Source of the DNA: Acidobacteriaceae bacterium
Lineage (GTDB): Bacteria; Acidobacteriota; Terriglobia; Terriglobales; Acidobacteriaceae
Assembly (NCBI GenBank): GCA_903642235.1
Contig: CAHJWL010000009.1
Coordinates: forward strand, 1-64,000
Direction: 5' to 3'
Length of the DNA stretch: 64,000 bases
Part shown: positions 1-9,226 of the stretch, piece after piece
How positions within the stretch are numbered: position 1 is the first letter of the stretch
Layout of the letters: each line of letters opens with the position of its first letter
Notes under the pieces: generated by a model
What the model saw: the letters and a program-made list of their open reading frames with translations, nothing else
Databases searched by the model: none
Told to the model about the DNA's origin: nothing
Program-made: the position numbers and the translations under genes

Positions 1-3000
1 CGCGGCCGGCGTCGCGGCCGCAGCGGGGCGCGGGAAGGCTCGCCGGTAGAGCAGAGTGCAGGCGGTTCCGTGGGGCGTGAGGCTTCCGCAGGTTCCCCCG
101 ATCTCTCGTCGGGCTACGATCTCGAGCAGGCGGCTGACGCTGAGTTCTCTGACTCTGCTTCAGAGGATCGCTTCGCCCTGGACGGTTCTGCCGAGGAGAC
201 GGTGACGCGTGCAGATCAGGCCGGTGCGGCGAGCGCGCCGGAGTTCCCGGCCACCGGTGGGGGCGGCTTCGAGGGTGCTGCGGCGGATGCAACGGATGAG
301 GTGTATGGAACGGCGGGCCCGTCTTTGGAGAGCCGCGATGGCCGCACGGGCGGGCAGCGTGACAGCACCACACGCGATGCAAATGACCGGGGCCGGCGCG
401 ACCGTGGGGGCCGCGGCGGACGAGATCGCCGGGATGATCGACCGCGTGCTCCGCGCGGCTTTACACCCTCGCGGTCGCTGTATGGCGTGGACGATGCCGC
501 CGATCAGCACGGCCTGGGCGAAGCGCCGACCGAGCCGGTGATTCTGCCGGGAGAGAGCCTGTCAAAGTACCGGAAGGGCGACGAGTATCGAAAGGGCGAC
601 GAGGCGGCGCAGAATGCTGCCACGCCGGTCAAGCCGGCACCCGTGCCGGAGTTTACGCTGCCGGGGGCATGGGACGGGGGGAGTGTTCTGCCGGGGGAGA
701 CGCTTCGCCCGCGGTCCGGTTCTGGCGCTTCGAGTTCGGAACCGCGCCGCGAGGGCCGGCGCGACGGTGGACGGGATGGAGGCCGGCGCGATGACCGCCC
801 GGTGAGCCGCCACATGGAGCGAGGCAGCTCCGGGCGGGAGCCCGAGGCGACATTCGGCGTGGCACCTGCTGTTCCGTTCCGCAATGAGTCTGCGCCGGTT
901 CAGCGGGACGCAGACGGTCTGGTTGTCGCAACCCCGCCGATGGCGAATGTTACCCCGGAGGAGGTCGTGGCTGAGGCCGCGCCAGGTCAGCCCGCGATGG
1001 TGTTGGGTGAGCCAGAGACGGCGGCGCACGACGTCCTGATCAACGATCAGGAACGCCAGACATCGTTGCCAGCTGAGGCAGCGCCGGCTTCTATTGAGCC
1101 GATGCCGGCTGACATCGAGCCGATGCCGGCTGCCACCGAGCCGCCCACAGCTACGATCGAGCCGGTAACGTCTGCGCCTGTGGAGCAGGAGTACGAGCCG
1201 ACGGAAGGCTCGGCCTCTCACCGGTTTGATCCTGCGTCGCCGCGGGAGTTTCGGCAGCCGGCACCAGAGACGGAATTAGACTCCGCACTTCCTTCGCTTG
1301 CCCACAGCATTACACCGCCGGCCGGAACGCCCATGGCGGCTCTCCGCCTGGAGAGTGAGGCGGCTCTGTCACCGGATGCCGGAACGATTGGAGGGTCTGA
1401 GACGGTCTCTGAGACGCCACTGGCGCACGATCTGACCTCCATCACGCCCGAGGGCGAGATGCTCTCCGCGGTTCCACAGCCACCGCCGACGGGAGAGATC
1501 GCGGCGCCGACCTCTCCGCTGCAGCACGAGACGGTCGTCCTCCATGCGGAGGCTGACAGTCACGATGGCCCCCTAGTTGAAGCGGAGACCGTACGCCTTC
1601 CGGATGCTGCGCCGGAGATCTCTCCCGAGGCCGACGACCTGATTGTCGAAGAGCTCTCGCAGGAGGACGAGCTCGACGGGGAGGAGGAGGATTTCGAAAC
1701 GACGACCCTGCATGCCGCTTCAATTGAGGAGATGGACTACGACGAGGAGGACACGCTTGAGGGCGCGGCGGATCTGGGTACGATGCTGCGGGAGATGTCG
1801 ATCGACCAGATCACCCAGCCGGCAGAGCCAGCCGTTGAAGATGCCGAGGACGACTTTGCCTTTGAGGAAGAGGATTCGGTCGAGGAGGGCGGCTTCTTTG
1901 CCAGACCGGAGGCTGCAGTTTCGGATCCGATGGGCTTCACAGAAGCGGATTTTGGTGGCGACGGAGCCGGTGAGGAGAGCGAAGTGGAACCCGCGGTTCC
2001 CTTCGCTGCCGGTACGAATGCAGGGTCGCAGGAGGAGCAGCAGCGAAACGACCGGCGGCGCGGCGGCCGGCGTGACGGCAGGCGAGGTGGCCGTGACCGT
2101 GATCGAGGCGGGGACCGCGGCCGATCGTTCGCTCCCAGTGCGAGCAGCGCCTCGGGAGACCGTGACCGGAACTCGGGCGGCCGTCCTGGCCGGCGCGACG
2201 GCCACCGATCCGCCCAGATGACAAATCTGCCGGCGATCAGCGATCTGCTGAAGCCGGGTCAGGAGGTTCTCGTGCAGATTGCGAAGGAGCCTATTGCGAA
2301 GAAGGGAGCACGCATTACCTCGCACATCGCACTGCCGGGCCGCTTTCTGGTCTTTATGCCGACGGTGAACCATACAGGGGTCTCGCGGAAGATTGAATCT
2401 GACGGAGAGCGCCGCCGGCTGAAGGAGATTCTGCTCTCGGAGAAGGGCGAGGCGTCGGGCGGTTTTATCGTTCGGACAGCCGCGTCCGGGGCGAGCGAAG
2501 AGGAGCTCCGTTCGGATCTGCGCTTCCTGCTCAATCTCTGGGCTGACGTTAAGCAACGGTCCGAGGCGTCGAAATCGCCCGCGCTGATTTATCACGATCT
2601 CAATCTGGTTGAGCGCATCCTGCGCGATCAGGTTACGGACAATTTTTCGGCCATCTGGGTCGACACCGAAAGCGAGTATGAGCGCGTGCTGCGATTTCTG
2701 CAGCGCTTCCAGCCATCCCTGATCCGCCGTGTGAAGCTGTACACCAAGGACACGCCTCTGTTTGAGCAGTTCGGCATCACGGAGGAGATCAACAAGGCGC
2801 TGCGATCCAAGGTGTGGCTGAAGTCCGGTGGGTCCATCGTTATCAATCAGACGGAGGCGCTGGTTGCGATCGACATCAACACCGGGAAGTATGTCGGCAA
2901 GACTGCCCGGCTCGAAGACACGATCGTCAAGACCAACCTCGATGCGATTCCGGAGATTGTGCGGCAGATTCGTCTGCGCGATCTTGGCGGAATCATCATC

Positions 3001-3429
3001 ATCGACTTCATCGACATGGATGAACGGAAGAACCGTCAGAAGGTGATGGCGGTGCTTGAGGAGGAGTTGAAGAAGGATCGTGCGCCCTCAAAGGTGCTAC
3101 AGTTCAACGACTTCGGCTTGGTGGCAATTACCCGTAAGCGGGTAAAGCAGTCGCTCGAGCGAACGCTTTCCGCCACCTGTGGCATCTGCGCGGGGACGGG
3201 TATGGTGAAGTCGGCGGTGACGGTGTGCAACGACATCTACATCGAGATGCGCAAGATGCAGAAGAACCTGGATCGTGGCGATGTGATGCTGCGCGTGAAT
3301 CCGGAGGTGGTGAAGCAGCTGAAGAGCCCCACGGCGAAGTGGCTGCAGGAGATGGAGGAGATGGTGGGGAAGACGATCCTGGTGAAGTCCGACCCGACCC
3401 TGCATCCGGAGCAGTTCGACATCCACTAG
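1..3429 (+). CDS. rng: Rne/Rng family ribonuclease (RNase E/G), 5' end outside window
   Basis: Endoribonuclease of the RNase E/G family, acting in mRNA decay and rRNA processing. The frame is open from base 1, so the true start lies upstream; a GTG at 70 is the first start codon visible, and residues are numbered from it. Residues 1 to about 715 are a disordered, acidic and Pro-rich tract with RGG/RDR-rich patches (near 100-130, 230-250 and 655-710). The catalytic part begins near 717 with an S1-like region. Asp935 and Asn937 (motif AIDINTG) and Asp979 (IIIIDFIDMD) match the catalytic Asp pair of E. coli RNase E, and Cys1037/Cys1040 (CGIC) match the zinc-link. The layout is reversed relative to E. 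coli RNase E, where the disordered scaffold is C-terminal. The symbol is tentative between rne and rng. A strong terminator follows. Confidence 0.93.
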   Translation, partial: RGRRRGRSGAREGSPVEQSAGGSVGREASAGSPDLSSGYDLEQAADAEFSDSASEDRFALDGSAEETVTRADQAGAASAPEFPATGGGGFEGAAADATDEVYGTAGPSLESRDGRTGGQRDSTTRDANDRGRRDRGGRGGRDRRDDRPRAPRGFTPSRSLYGVDDAADQHGLGEAPTEPVILPGESLSKYRKGDEYRKGDEAAQNAATPVKPAPVPEFTLPGAWDGGSVLPGETLRPRSGSGASSSEPRREGRRDGGRDGGRRDDRPVSRHMERGSSGREPEATFGVAPAVPFRNESAPVQRDADGLVVATPPMANVTPEEVVAEAAPGQPAMVLGEPETAAHDVLINDQERQTSLPAEAAPASIEPMPADIEPMPAATEPPTATIEPVTSAPVEQEYEPTEGSASHRFDPASPREFRQPAPETELDSALPSLAHSITPPAGTPMAALRLESEAALSPDAGTIGGSETVSETPLAHDLTSITPEGEMLSAVPQPPPTGEIAAPTSPLQHETVVLHAEADSHDGPLVEAETVRLPDAAPEISPEADDLIVEELSQEDELDGEEEDFETTTLHAASIEEMDYDEEDTLEGAADLGTMLREMSIDQITQPAEPAVEDAEDDFAFEEEDSVEEGGFFARPEAAVSDPMGFTEADFGGDGAGEESEVEPAVPFAAGTNAGSQEEQQRNDRRRGGRRDGRRGGRDRDRGGDRGRSFAPSASSASGDRDRNSGGRPGRRDGHRSAQMTNLPAISDLLKPGQEVLVQIAKEPIAKKGARITSHIALPGRFLVFMPTVNHTGVSRKIESDGERRRLKEILLSEKGEASGGFIVRTAASGASEEELRSDLRFLLNLWADVKQRSEASKSPALIYHDLNLVERILRDQVTDNFSAIWVDTESEYERVLRFLQRFQPSLIRRVKLYTKDTPLFEQFGITEEINKALRSKVWLKSGGSIVINQTEALVAIDINTGKYVGKTARLEDTIVKTNLDAIPEIVRQIRLRDLGGIIIIDFIDMDERKNRQKVMAVLEEELKKDRAPSKVLQFNDFGLVAITRKRVKQSLERTLSATCGICAGTGMVKSAVTVCNDIYIEMRKMQKNLDRGDVMLRVNPEVVKQLKSPTAKWLQEMEEMVGKTILVKSDPTLHPEQFDIH

Positions 3430-3456
3430 GCTGAGGCCACCAATGCTTCGAGGCGA

Positions 3457-3484
3457 AGAGAGCAGCCGGGTTCGGCTGCTCTCT
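3457..3484 (+). terminator. Rho-independent terminator of the RNase E/G gene
   Basis: Perfect 12-bp stem (AGAGAGCAGCCG at 3457-3468 with CGGCTGCTCTCT at 3473-3484), 4-base loop GGTT, followed by TTTGTTG. It lies 28 bases after the stop codon. Confidence 0.85.
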
Positions 3485-3632
3485 TTGTTGCGCGGGATGT
3501 TTCCCCGGTCAACGTTCGATAACCGACCGGAATAGTCGATTCGGGAAAACCATGCGTCTCACACAACATAGGCGGCCGTTCTGGGTTTGTTCTTTCAGGC
3601 AGCAGCCAGTATCTCAGGGAGCTTCGTTCTAT

Positions 3633-4733
3633 ATGACCAGGTCACACCGTCAACCCTCGCCTTCCAGCCGCCTCAGCGGGCTTGCCGCTGCGGCCCTGTT
3701 TGCTGTGCCGCTTGCGATCACGGCGCAGGCGCAGCAGGGCGAAAGTTTCAACGTTCCGAGCCTACCGCTTGCCGCTTCGAGCCGGAGTGCCGCACCGACG
3801 ACGCTCAACCTTGATCTTCAGGCTGCGTTGCACGCGCCTGCTGGTCCTGGCGAGACGGTTGATACCCTTGCGAGCTCGTCGTCGAATTCTTCGTCGAGTT
3901 CTTCGTCGAGTCTCGCGCCCGGTGATTCGACGGCAGCCGCAGACGCGGTGAACTTCATGGCGGATCCTGCCGGCGATGGAAGTATGCAGCCACCGCCTCG
4001 CCGCCGCCGCTACGGCCGCCCGAACTACAACGACCGCTTTCATAATGCGGACGGATCGAACCGTCTGGCCTTCGTCGCGGGTGTGGGTCTGAATGTGCCG
4101 GTGGGCGGAGCGACTTCAAATTACCTGAGCACGAACTTCAGATTCGAAGTAGGCGGCGGTATCAACCTGAGCAAGAAGCTCGCAGTCATCGCGCAGTTTG
4201 ACTATGACCGTTTCGGTGTTCCAGGTTCGATTCTGAGACATCAACTGGACCTCTATAACAGTCTGGGGTTTGTCGATAGTACCGGGACCGCCGTTGACTT
4301 TACTGGTCTGGACGGCAACGCTCATATCTGGTCTTTCTCGCTGAATCCGACCTTCAACTTCTATCAGAGCGAGAAGCTTGGAGCGTACGCCGTTGTTGGT
4401 GGCGGTTTTTACCACAAGGTGACGAACTTCACCTTGCCGCAGATTGGCCAGTCGTACAGCTACTATTACGGACCGTACGAGTACACCTACAACCAGAATA
4501 TTGACTCGTATACCAGCAACGCTCCGGGCGTGACGGGCGGGCTTGGCGTGACCTACAAGTTTTCGCGATTTGCGAACCAGAGGTTTTTTGCTGAAGCTCG
4601 GTATGTTCATACCTTCAACCAGTTCCGAGCCGGAGATCCAAGTTTCTCTGGGAGCGGTACTCCCTACAACCTCTATCCAGCGAACTCGAATGAGAACACC
4701 TACCTGCCGATTACGGTCGGTCTTCGCTTCTAA
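3633..4733 (+). CDS. Outer-membrane beta-barrel protein with poly-serine linker
   Basis: Predicted outer-membrane barrel of 366 residues, function unknown. I start it at ATG 3633 because a clean signal peptide follows (hydrophobic 17-29, AQA cleavage site at 31-33) and AGGGAG sits at 3616-3621. The in-frame ATG at 3552 would add 27 residues ahead of the signal. After a Pro/Ala-rich stretch comes a serine tract (residues 81-93) encoded by repeats of TCGTCGAG type, then a basic RRRR patch, then alternating aromatic/polar strands typical of OmpA/OmpW-like barrels. The chain ends in a terminal Phe (VGLRF), the usual signal for barrel assembly. It is monocistronic, flanked by two terminators. Confidence 0.85.
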   Translation: MTRSHRQPSPSSRLSGLAAAALFAVPLAITAQAQQGESFNVPSLPLAASSRSAAPTTLNLDLQAALHAPAGPGETVDTLASSSSNSSSSSSSSLAPGDSTAAADAVNFMADPAGDGSMQPPPRRRRYGRPNYNDRFHNADGSNRLAFVAGVGLNVPVGGATSNYLSTNFRFEVGGGINLSKKLAVIAQFDYDRFGVPGSILRHQLDLYNSLGFVDSTGTAVDFTGLDGNAHIWSFSLNPTFNFYQSEKLGAYAVVGGGFYHKVTNFTLPQIGQSYSYYYGPYEYTYNQNIDSYTSNAPGVTGGLGVTYKFSRFANQRFFAEARYVHTFNQFRAGDPSFSGSGTPYNLYPANSNENTYLPITVGLRF

Positions 4734-4755
4734 GTCTCTGAAGAGCGTCGTGGAG

Positions 4756-4783
4756 ACAAGACCCGGCCCTGGCCGGGTCTTGT
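4756..4783 (+). terminator. Terminator after the barrel gene
   Basis: 13-bp perfect inverted repeat (ACAAGACCCGGCC at 4756-4768 with GGCCGGGTCTTGT at 4771-4783), followed by TGTCTGCC. It is placed 23 bases past the stop. The nominal 2-base loop means the innermost pairs must open in the RNA. Confidence 0.8.
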
Positions 4784-4805
4784 TGTCTGCCAGAGACGGC
4801 GTTCG

Positions 4806-5192
4806 CTAGATCGTGAGTTTATTGCGGATGGAAAATCCTACAAGAACTCCAGCGACTGTAAGCAGGCTGATCAGGATCTGGTGCGCTGTACCCCGCTGCC
4901 GAGCCTCCCACGTGTTGCGCCAGAGCATGAGTACCAGCACGCCGATGAGCCCGACCTCCTGTCGCCACTGCGACATCCCGAGGCCCACGCGCGCTGTGAC
5001 AAAGCCGCCGATGATGACGCAGAAAAACCACATCGCCTCGTGTGTCAGCTTGTAGGATCCACGCACCCTATGGTTCGCGACGACAAACCCTGGCGCTGCG
5101 GAAGCGATGCCCATAGTGCCGAGCAGCGCGCACGCCACGGTCATGCAGTAGCCGGAGAGCACAGAGAGACCAAGGATGGCATATTCAATCAT
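4806..5192 (-). CDS. Small integral membrane protein, unknown function
   Basis: 128 residues with about four hydrophobic segments (near 3-24, 52-72, 80-92 and 104-122), so almost certainly an inner-membrane protein. ATG start at 5192. I do not recognise a family. Two short Arg/His-containing loops (around 40-48 and 93-102) would face the cytoplasm. It is convergent with the barrel gene, whose terminator lies only 23 bases away. The 278 bases upstream (5193-5470) hold a 7-bp hairpin (5234-5252) and no other gene I can support. Confidence 0.7.
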   Translation of the reverse strand: MIEYAILGLSVLSGYCMTVACALLGTMGIASAAPGFVVANHRVRGSYKLTHEAMWFFCVIIGGFVTARVGLGMSQWRQEVGLIGVLVLMLWRNTWEARQRGTAHQILISLLTVAGVLVGFSIRNKLTI

Positions 5193-5470
5193 GCAGAAGC
5201 CCTAGGTGAAGAGACGTTGGATCATGCTCTGATGCCAGCCTATATGGCTGGCGGCTGACTGCGGCCACCAGATCAGCATCATGAGGCAAAGAGTTTCGAT
5301 TCAGTCTAGCAGCCGTCCTCCCCTGGTCCACGTGGAAGCCCAGGGCTGCTTGAGAGCAGGATAGATTTGGTCCCGCTCCGCTCGTCCTGTCTCGCGTACG
5401 GTCTTCCCCGGCTGACAGAGACACGATTTCGATGTCGTATGCCGGTGCGCGCCGAACCCTCGATCTGCTC

Positions 5471-7117
5471 TCAGACACCCACGGGAAAGGGCTTCTCGTG
5501 CATCTCCGGGCTCGCGTGCCCATTGCGTTCAAAGCGTCCCTGCAGGAGGCTGAGAAGGCCCGTGTACCAGTATCCGAAGACAAAGAGGAGCAGAAACGGC
5601 ACAGTGAAGAAGTTCTCCGATGTGACGGCGTACCAGACTGTGTAGGCGAAGTAGCAACCGAGTGCGAGCTCGACCCAGGGTACCCAGCCGAGGCGCTTGC
5701 GATACTTTCTGGCCTGGCTTCGCTCGCCTTTTTTGGTGACCGAGTACTTGGGTGTCCGCGCAAAGGCTGTCTGCACGCCGAAGAGAGCTTCGAGGACGGC
5801 CTTGGTGTTGGTGATGGTTAGACCCACACCAAGTGCCATGAGAAAAGGCACAAATGCGATCGTCTTCCACCACGAACGTGGGTAGAGCTCCCGCTGGCTG
5901 ACGAGATAGAAGGAGGAGATGGACATGGTGCTCGCCATGAAGAGGGGCAGGTCAATGAGGAGCATCTGCAGGTAGCCCTGCCAGCTGCGGATGATCATCG
6001 CGGGCATCAACAGGGTGCTTAGCACGATCATGAGCGGGTAGCTGATGTTTGCGGTCAGGTGATACCACGCCTCGAGCTTGGTATGCCAGGGCGCGTCGCT
6101 TGCGAGTACACGCGGCAGGATCTTCTTTCCGGTCTGGATGAGTCCCTTGGCCCAGCGCGCCTGCTGCGTCTTGAAGGCGGTCATCTCGATCGGCAGTTCG
6201 GCCGGGCACTCAACGTCCTGAAGATACTTGAAGCGCCAGCCGAGGAGCTGCGCGCGATAGCTCAGGTCGGTGTCTTCGGTGAGTGTGTCGTGCTGCCAGC
6301 CGCCGGCCTCGCCGATGACCCGCCGGCGCCACATGCCGGCCGTGCCGTTGAAGTTGAAGAAGACGCCCGCGCGCGAGCGGCCGCCGTGCTCGAGTACGAA
6401 GTGCCCGTCCAGCAGGATCGCCTCGACCTGTGTCAGGAAGCTGTAGTTGCGGTTGAGGTGCGTCCATCGTGTCTGCACCATGCCGATGGAGGGCTCGGCG
6501 AAATGGTGGATGACCTGCAGGACCCAGGCGCGCGGCGGCACGAAGTCCGCGTCGAAGATGGCCACGAAGTCACCGTGGGCGACATCGAGACCAGCGTCGA
6601 GTGCGCCTGCTTTGTAACCATGCCGGTTCGTGCGATGGAGGTAGACGATGGGCTGCGGCTCAAGCCCGTTTGTTCCCGCCGCGTACCGATCAACAATGTC
6701 CCGCGCGACCCGCTGCGTTTCGTCGGTTGAATCGTCGAGCACTTGGATCTCGAAGCGGTCGCGTGGGTAGTCCATGCGGCAGACCGCATCGATCAGCCGA
6801 TCGACGACGAACTGTTCGTTGAAGATCGGCAGCTGGATGGTCACGAAGGGCAGATCACCCTCGGGGAACCGGGCCGGCGGCTCCGCCCACCGCGCCTCGT
6901 TCCTTCGATTGCGGTAGTAGAGCCAAACGAGCTGGTAGCGATGGATGCCGTAAAACGCCAGCACAACCATAACGATGAAGTAGGGAATCAGCAGCGCCGT
7001 ATCAAAGGCGTTCCAGCGATAAAGATGCTCAAAGGTCTTATCCGCATAGTGCGTCTTCCAGTAGTGACCGAAACCGTGCGGCGCCGCGAGGTAGGCTCCG
7101 GTGACTGCGGTCTTCAA
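5471..7117 (-). CDS. Family 2 glycosyltransferase, cellulose-synthase-like (processive)
   Basis: Membrane glycosyltransferase (548 aa) likely polymerising a beta-linked polysaccharide from a nucleotide sugar. An N-terminal membrane helix (about 42-60) precedes the GT2 domain. Key residues: DDS at 128-130 and DAD at 189-191 (UDP and metal binding), TED at 280-282 (catalytic base region) and QQARW at 318-322, the QxxRW motif of processive synthases. Several C-terminal helices (about 350-530) would form the export channel. The layout resembles CslA-type glucomannan synthases more than BcsA because no PilZ domain follows. The start codon is TTG without a clear ribosome site, so the N-terminus is uncertain. 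No bcsB- or bcsZ-like partner is adjacent; the polymer is unknown. Confidence 0.9.
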   Translation of the reverse strand: MKTAVTGAYLAAPHGFGHYWKTHYADKTFEHLYRWNAFDTALLIPYFIVMVVLAFYGIHRYQLVWLYYRNRRNEARWAEPPARFPEGDLPFVTIQLPIFNEQFVVDRLIDAVCRMDYPRDRFEIQVLDDSTDETQRVARDIVDRYAAGTNGLEPQPIVYLHRTNRHGYKAGALDAGLDVAHGDFVAIFDADFVPPRAWVLQVIHHFAEPSIGMVQTRWTHLNRNYSFLTQVEAILLDGHFVLEHGGRSRAGVFFNFNGTAGMWRRRVIGEAGGWQHDTLTEDTDLSYRAQLLGWRFKYLQDVECPAELPIEMTAFKTQQARWAKGLIQTGKKILPRVLASDAPWHTKLEAWYHLTANISYPLMIVLSTLLMPAMIIRSWQGYLQMLLIDLPLFMASTMSISSFYLVSQRELYPRSWWKTIAFVPFLMALGVGLTITNTKAVLEALFGVQTAFARTPKYSVTKKGERSQARKYRKRLGWVPWVELALGCYFAYTVWYAVTSENFFTVPFLLLFVFGYWYTGLLSLLQGRFERNGHASPEMHEKPFPVGV

Positions 7118-7305
7118 TGCAAGCGGAGAGAACAGGGTGGGGCTCCAAAGAGGATCTCAGGTAGTTTCCCGATTCTACCGTGGCGGCCTCTCCTATACCG
7201 CGAAATCCAGGCACGCCGATCGCCACTTTGCCTGCCGGTTGGACTCCCGTGTCCCTCGAAAGAGGCAGTGATTTGTCAGGTTCGCGGCGCTAGTCTGACT
7301 TCGCT

Positions 7306-7491
7306 ATGTCAAACCTCCATCACCTTCTCCGAACCAACCTTCGCATCCACCGCCGGCTGCGCGCCCGTGCCTGTCCAACCGTTCTCGACCGGCCGCTTTA
7401 CCGGCACTGCATGAACCTGGCGCGGGCGCAGGGTCTCTCGAAGACAGAGGCACTGCAGTTCACAATTGACACACGCGCACGGTATTTCTAA
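7306..7491 (+). CDS. Small basic protein, hypothetical
   Basis: 61 residues, rich in Arg and Leu, with no membrane segment or signal. ATG start at 7306, but no convincing ribosome-binding site. The reading frame has plausible protein composition (helical, Arg/Leu alternation, ending in RARYF), and it starts 188 bases away from and divergent to the glycosyltransferase. It resembles no family I can name. It could be a chance frame; the evidence is length and position only. Confidence 0.4.
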   Translation: MSNLHHLLRTNLRIHRRLRARACPTVLDRPLYRHCMNLARAQGLSKTEALQFTIDTRARYF

Positions 7492-7508
7492 GGGTTGCGA
7501 AGGGGCGG

Positions 7509-7532
7509 GGATGCAGCTTAGCGGCTGCATCC
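7509..7532. terminator. Hairpin between convergent genes, possible terminator
   Basis: Perfect 9-bp stem (GGATGCAGC at 7509-7517 with GCTGCATCC at 7524-7532) with a 6-base loop, between the 61-aa gene and the end of mqnC. There is no T-run on either side, so termination is uncertain. Confidence 0.4.
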
Positions 7533-7611
7533 TGCCGGAGCACACCTTTAGGGGGCTGCGGCTCGCGCGCCACGGTTGGGGGCGCGAGCTGGCAAGGCTG
7601 GTACCGGGCCT

Positions 7612-8658
7612 CTAGTTTAGAAAGAGGGTCCGGTACAGGGTGTCTCGCTGTTTTGGAACAAAGCCAGCGTCGCGGATGATGCGGCGAAGCTCTTCCTCTG
7701 TGGTCGAGTTGGACGTGCCGGCGGCCTTTACGACATTTTCTTCCAGCATGACGGAGCCGACATCGTTGCCGCCGAAGCGCAGGCCCATCTGCAGCACCTT
7801 CAGCCCCTGCGTCACCCAGCTGGACTGAACGTTTTCGATGTTATCGAGCACCATGCGGCTGATTGCGAGCGTCTTCAGGTACTCGACGGAGGTGGCTTCT
7901 TCCCACCCACGGCCGCCAAGGGCCGTGTTGTTGGGCTGGAAGGACCAGGGAATGAAGGCGGTAAAGCCACCCGTCTCTTCCTGCAGCCGGCGAATGACCT
8001 CGAAGTGGTTTACGCGGTGCTCCACCGTCTCCCCCACACCGAACATCATGGTCGCGGTGGTCCGCATGCCCAGCGAATGCGCCGTGCGATGGACATCCAC
8101 CCAGTCCTGGGTCTTGCACTTCAGGCGGGCGATTTTGTGGCGGACCTCATCATCGAGGATCTCGGCGCCGCCACCTGGAATGGAGTCGAGGCCGGCGTCG
8201 CGAAGACGCATGATGGTGTCGTGCAGGGTGAGCTCGGAGTACTCTGCGATTGCGAGGATCTCGCTGGCACTCAGGCAGTGGAGCCAGATGGCGGGGAAGC
8301 GGTCCTTGATGCCGCGAAACAGGCTTTCGAACCAGTCGATCTTCAGGTCCGGATGGATGCCGCCCTGCATCAGCACGCCGGTGCCACCCATATCGACTGT
8401 CTCCGCGATCTTTGCGTAGATCGTCTCGAAGTCCAGGATGTAGCCTTCGGCGGCCATCTTCCCTTTGAGAGGCCTGTAGAAGGCGCAGAAGGTGCAGTAT
8501 TCCGTACAGAAGTTGGTGTAGTTGATATTGCGATCGATGATGTAACTGACCACACCTTCAGGATGCAGGCGCCGCCGCACCGCATCTGCTTCCATCCCGA
8601 TTCCGATCAGATCGTCGCTCGCGAAGCACTCTAAAGCCTGTTCCCGCGTGATTCCCAT
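7612..8658 (-). CDS. mqnC: Cyclic dehypoxanthinyl futalosine synthase (MqnC), radical SAM
   Basis: Converts dehypoxanthine futalosine to its cyclic form in the futalosine route to menaquinone, in the cytosol. 348 residues, normal for the family. The radical-SAM cluster motif CX3CX2C is at Cys51, Cys55 and Cys58 (CTEYCTFC), followed by AFYR, characteristic of MqnC rather than the paralogue MqnE. A glycine-rich GGGAE element binds SAM, and the C-terminal half carries an IPWSFQPNNT stretch typical of MqnC. The other mqn genes are not in this window, so the pathway is dispersed. ATG start at 8658; it appears to be a single transcription unit. Confidence 0.93.
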   Translation of the reverse strand: MGITREQALECFASDDLIGIGMEADAVRRRLHPEGVVSYIIDRNINYTNFCTEYCTFCAFYRPLKGKMAAEGYILDFETIYAKIAETVDMGGTGVLMQGGIHPDLKIDWFESLFRGIKDRFPAIWLHCLSASEILAIAEYSELTLHDTIMRLRDAGLDSIPGGGAEILDDEVRHKIARLKCKTQDWVDVHRTAHSLGMRTTATMMFGVGETVEHRVNHFEVIRRLQEETGGFTAFIPWSFQPNNTALGGRGWEEATSVEYLKTLAISRMVLDNIENVQSSWVTQGLKVLQMGLRFGGNDVGSVMLEENVVKAAGTSNSTTEEELRRIIRDAGFVPKQRDTLYRTLFLN

Positions 8659-8764
8659 AGGTCGATTTTACGCTTGTGGCTGATCTGCCGGAGCACGCCT
8701 CCGCGATTGCTTTTGCCGCTCCAAACAAGGCCGGAGCCGCTGCCGCGGGGCCAAGCTAACGACC

Positions 8765-9166
8765 CTAATGCGACCGCGCGCCGAGCACAAAGGCAAGGAC
8801 CACAAGAGCCAGAACGAGCAGCACGGCCACCACACACACGGTGACCAGCGAGCGAAGCGCCTGGAGCTGCCTTCCGAGCGCCTCGACCTTAAGCTGAGCG
8901 AGCTCGGCTGCCATGCGGGAGCGTTTTGCCTCTGCCGCCGCCTCGCTTACGCTGCCTGCAAAGACATCGAGCTGCTCGGCCAGTGCGATGTGCGCCTTGG
9001 CCACCCTGCCCAGATCACCTCGAACACTTTCTCCCAGGGCGTCCAGCTTTTCGTCGCTTACGCCCTTCTGCGCCAGGTACTTGTCAGCTGCCGGCACCAC
9101 ACGCGACACATGAGGCAGCAACTCAATCAGCTGCGGAAGATATTGCACCAGTAACTTGGGCCACAT
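8765..9166 (-). CDS. C-tail-anchored small membrane protein, hypothetical
   Basis: 133 residues. The first 100 are helical and charged (Glu/Ala/Leu-rich, likely coiled coil around 60-100). They are followed by one strongly hydrophobic helix (about 107-129) and a short basic tail, so it would be anchored in the inner membrane by its C-terminus with the helix bundle in the cytoplasm. ATG start at 9166. No family is recognised. An open frame on the opposite strand over the same bases has poor protein composition and was not accepted. Its neighbours, mqnC and a VKOR protein, are both redox-related, but no functional link is shown. Confidence 0.65.
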   Translation of the reverse strand: MWPKLLVQYLPQLIELLPHVSRVVPAADKYLAQKGVSDEKLDALGESVRGDLGRVAKAHIALAEQLDVFAGSVSEAAAEAKRSRMAAELAQLKVEALGRQLQALRSLVTVCVVAVLLVLALVVLAFVLGARSH

Positions 9167-9226
9167 AGATCTCCAAGTCTACCGCGACATGGCCGCAACA
9201 CAGCGCGGGTTTTCCCGGCGGTCTGG

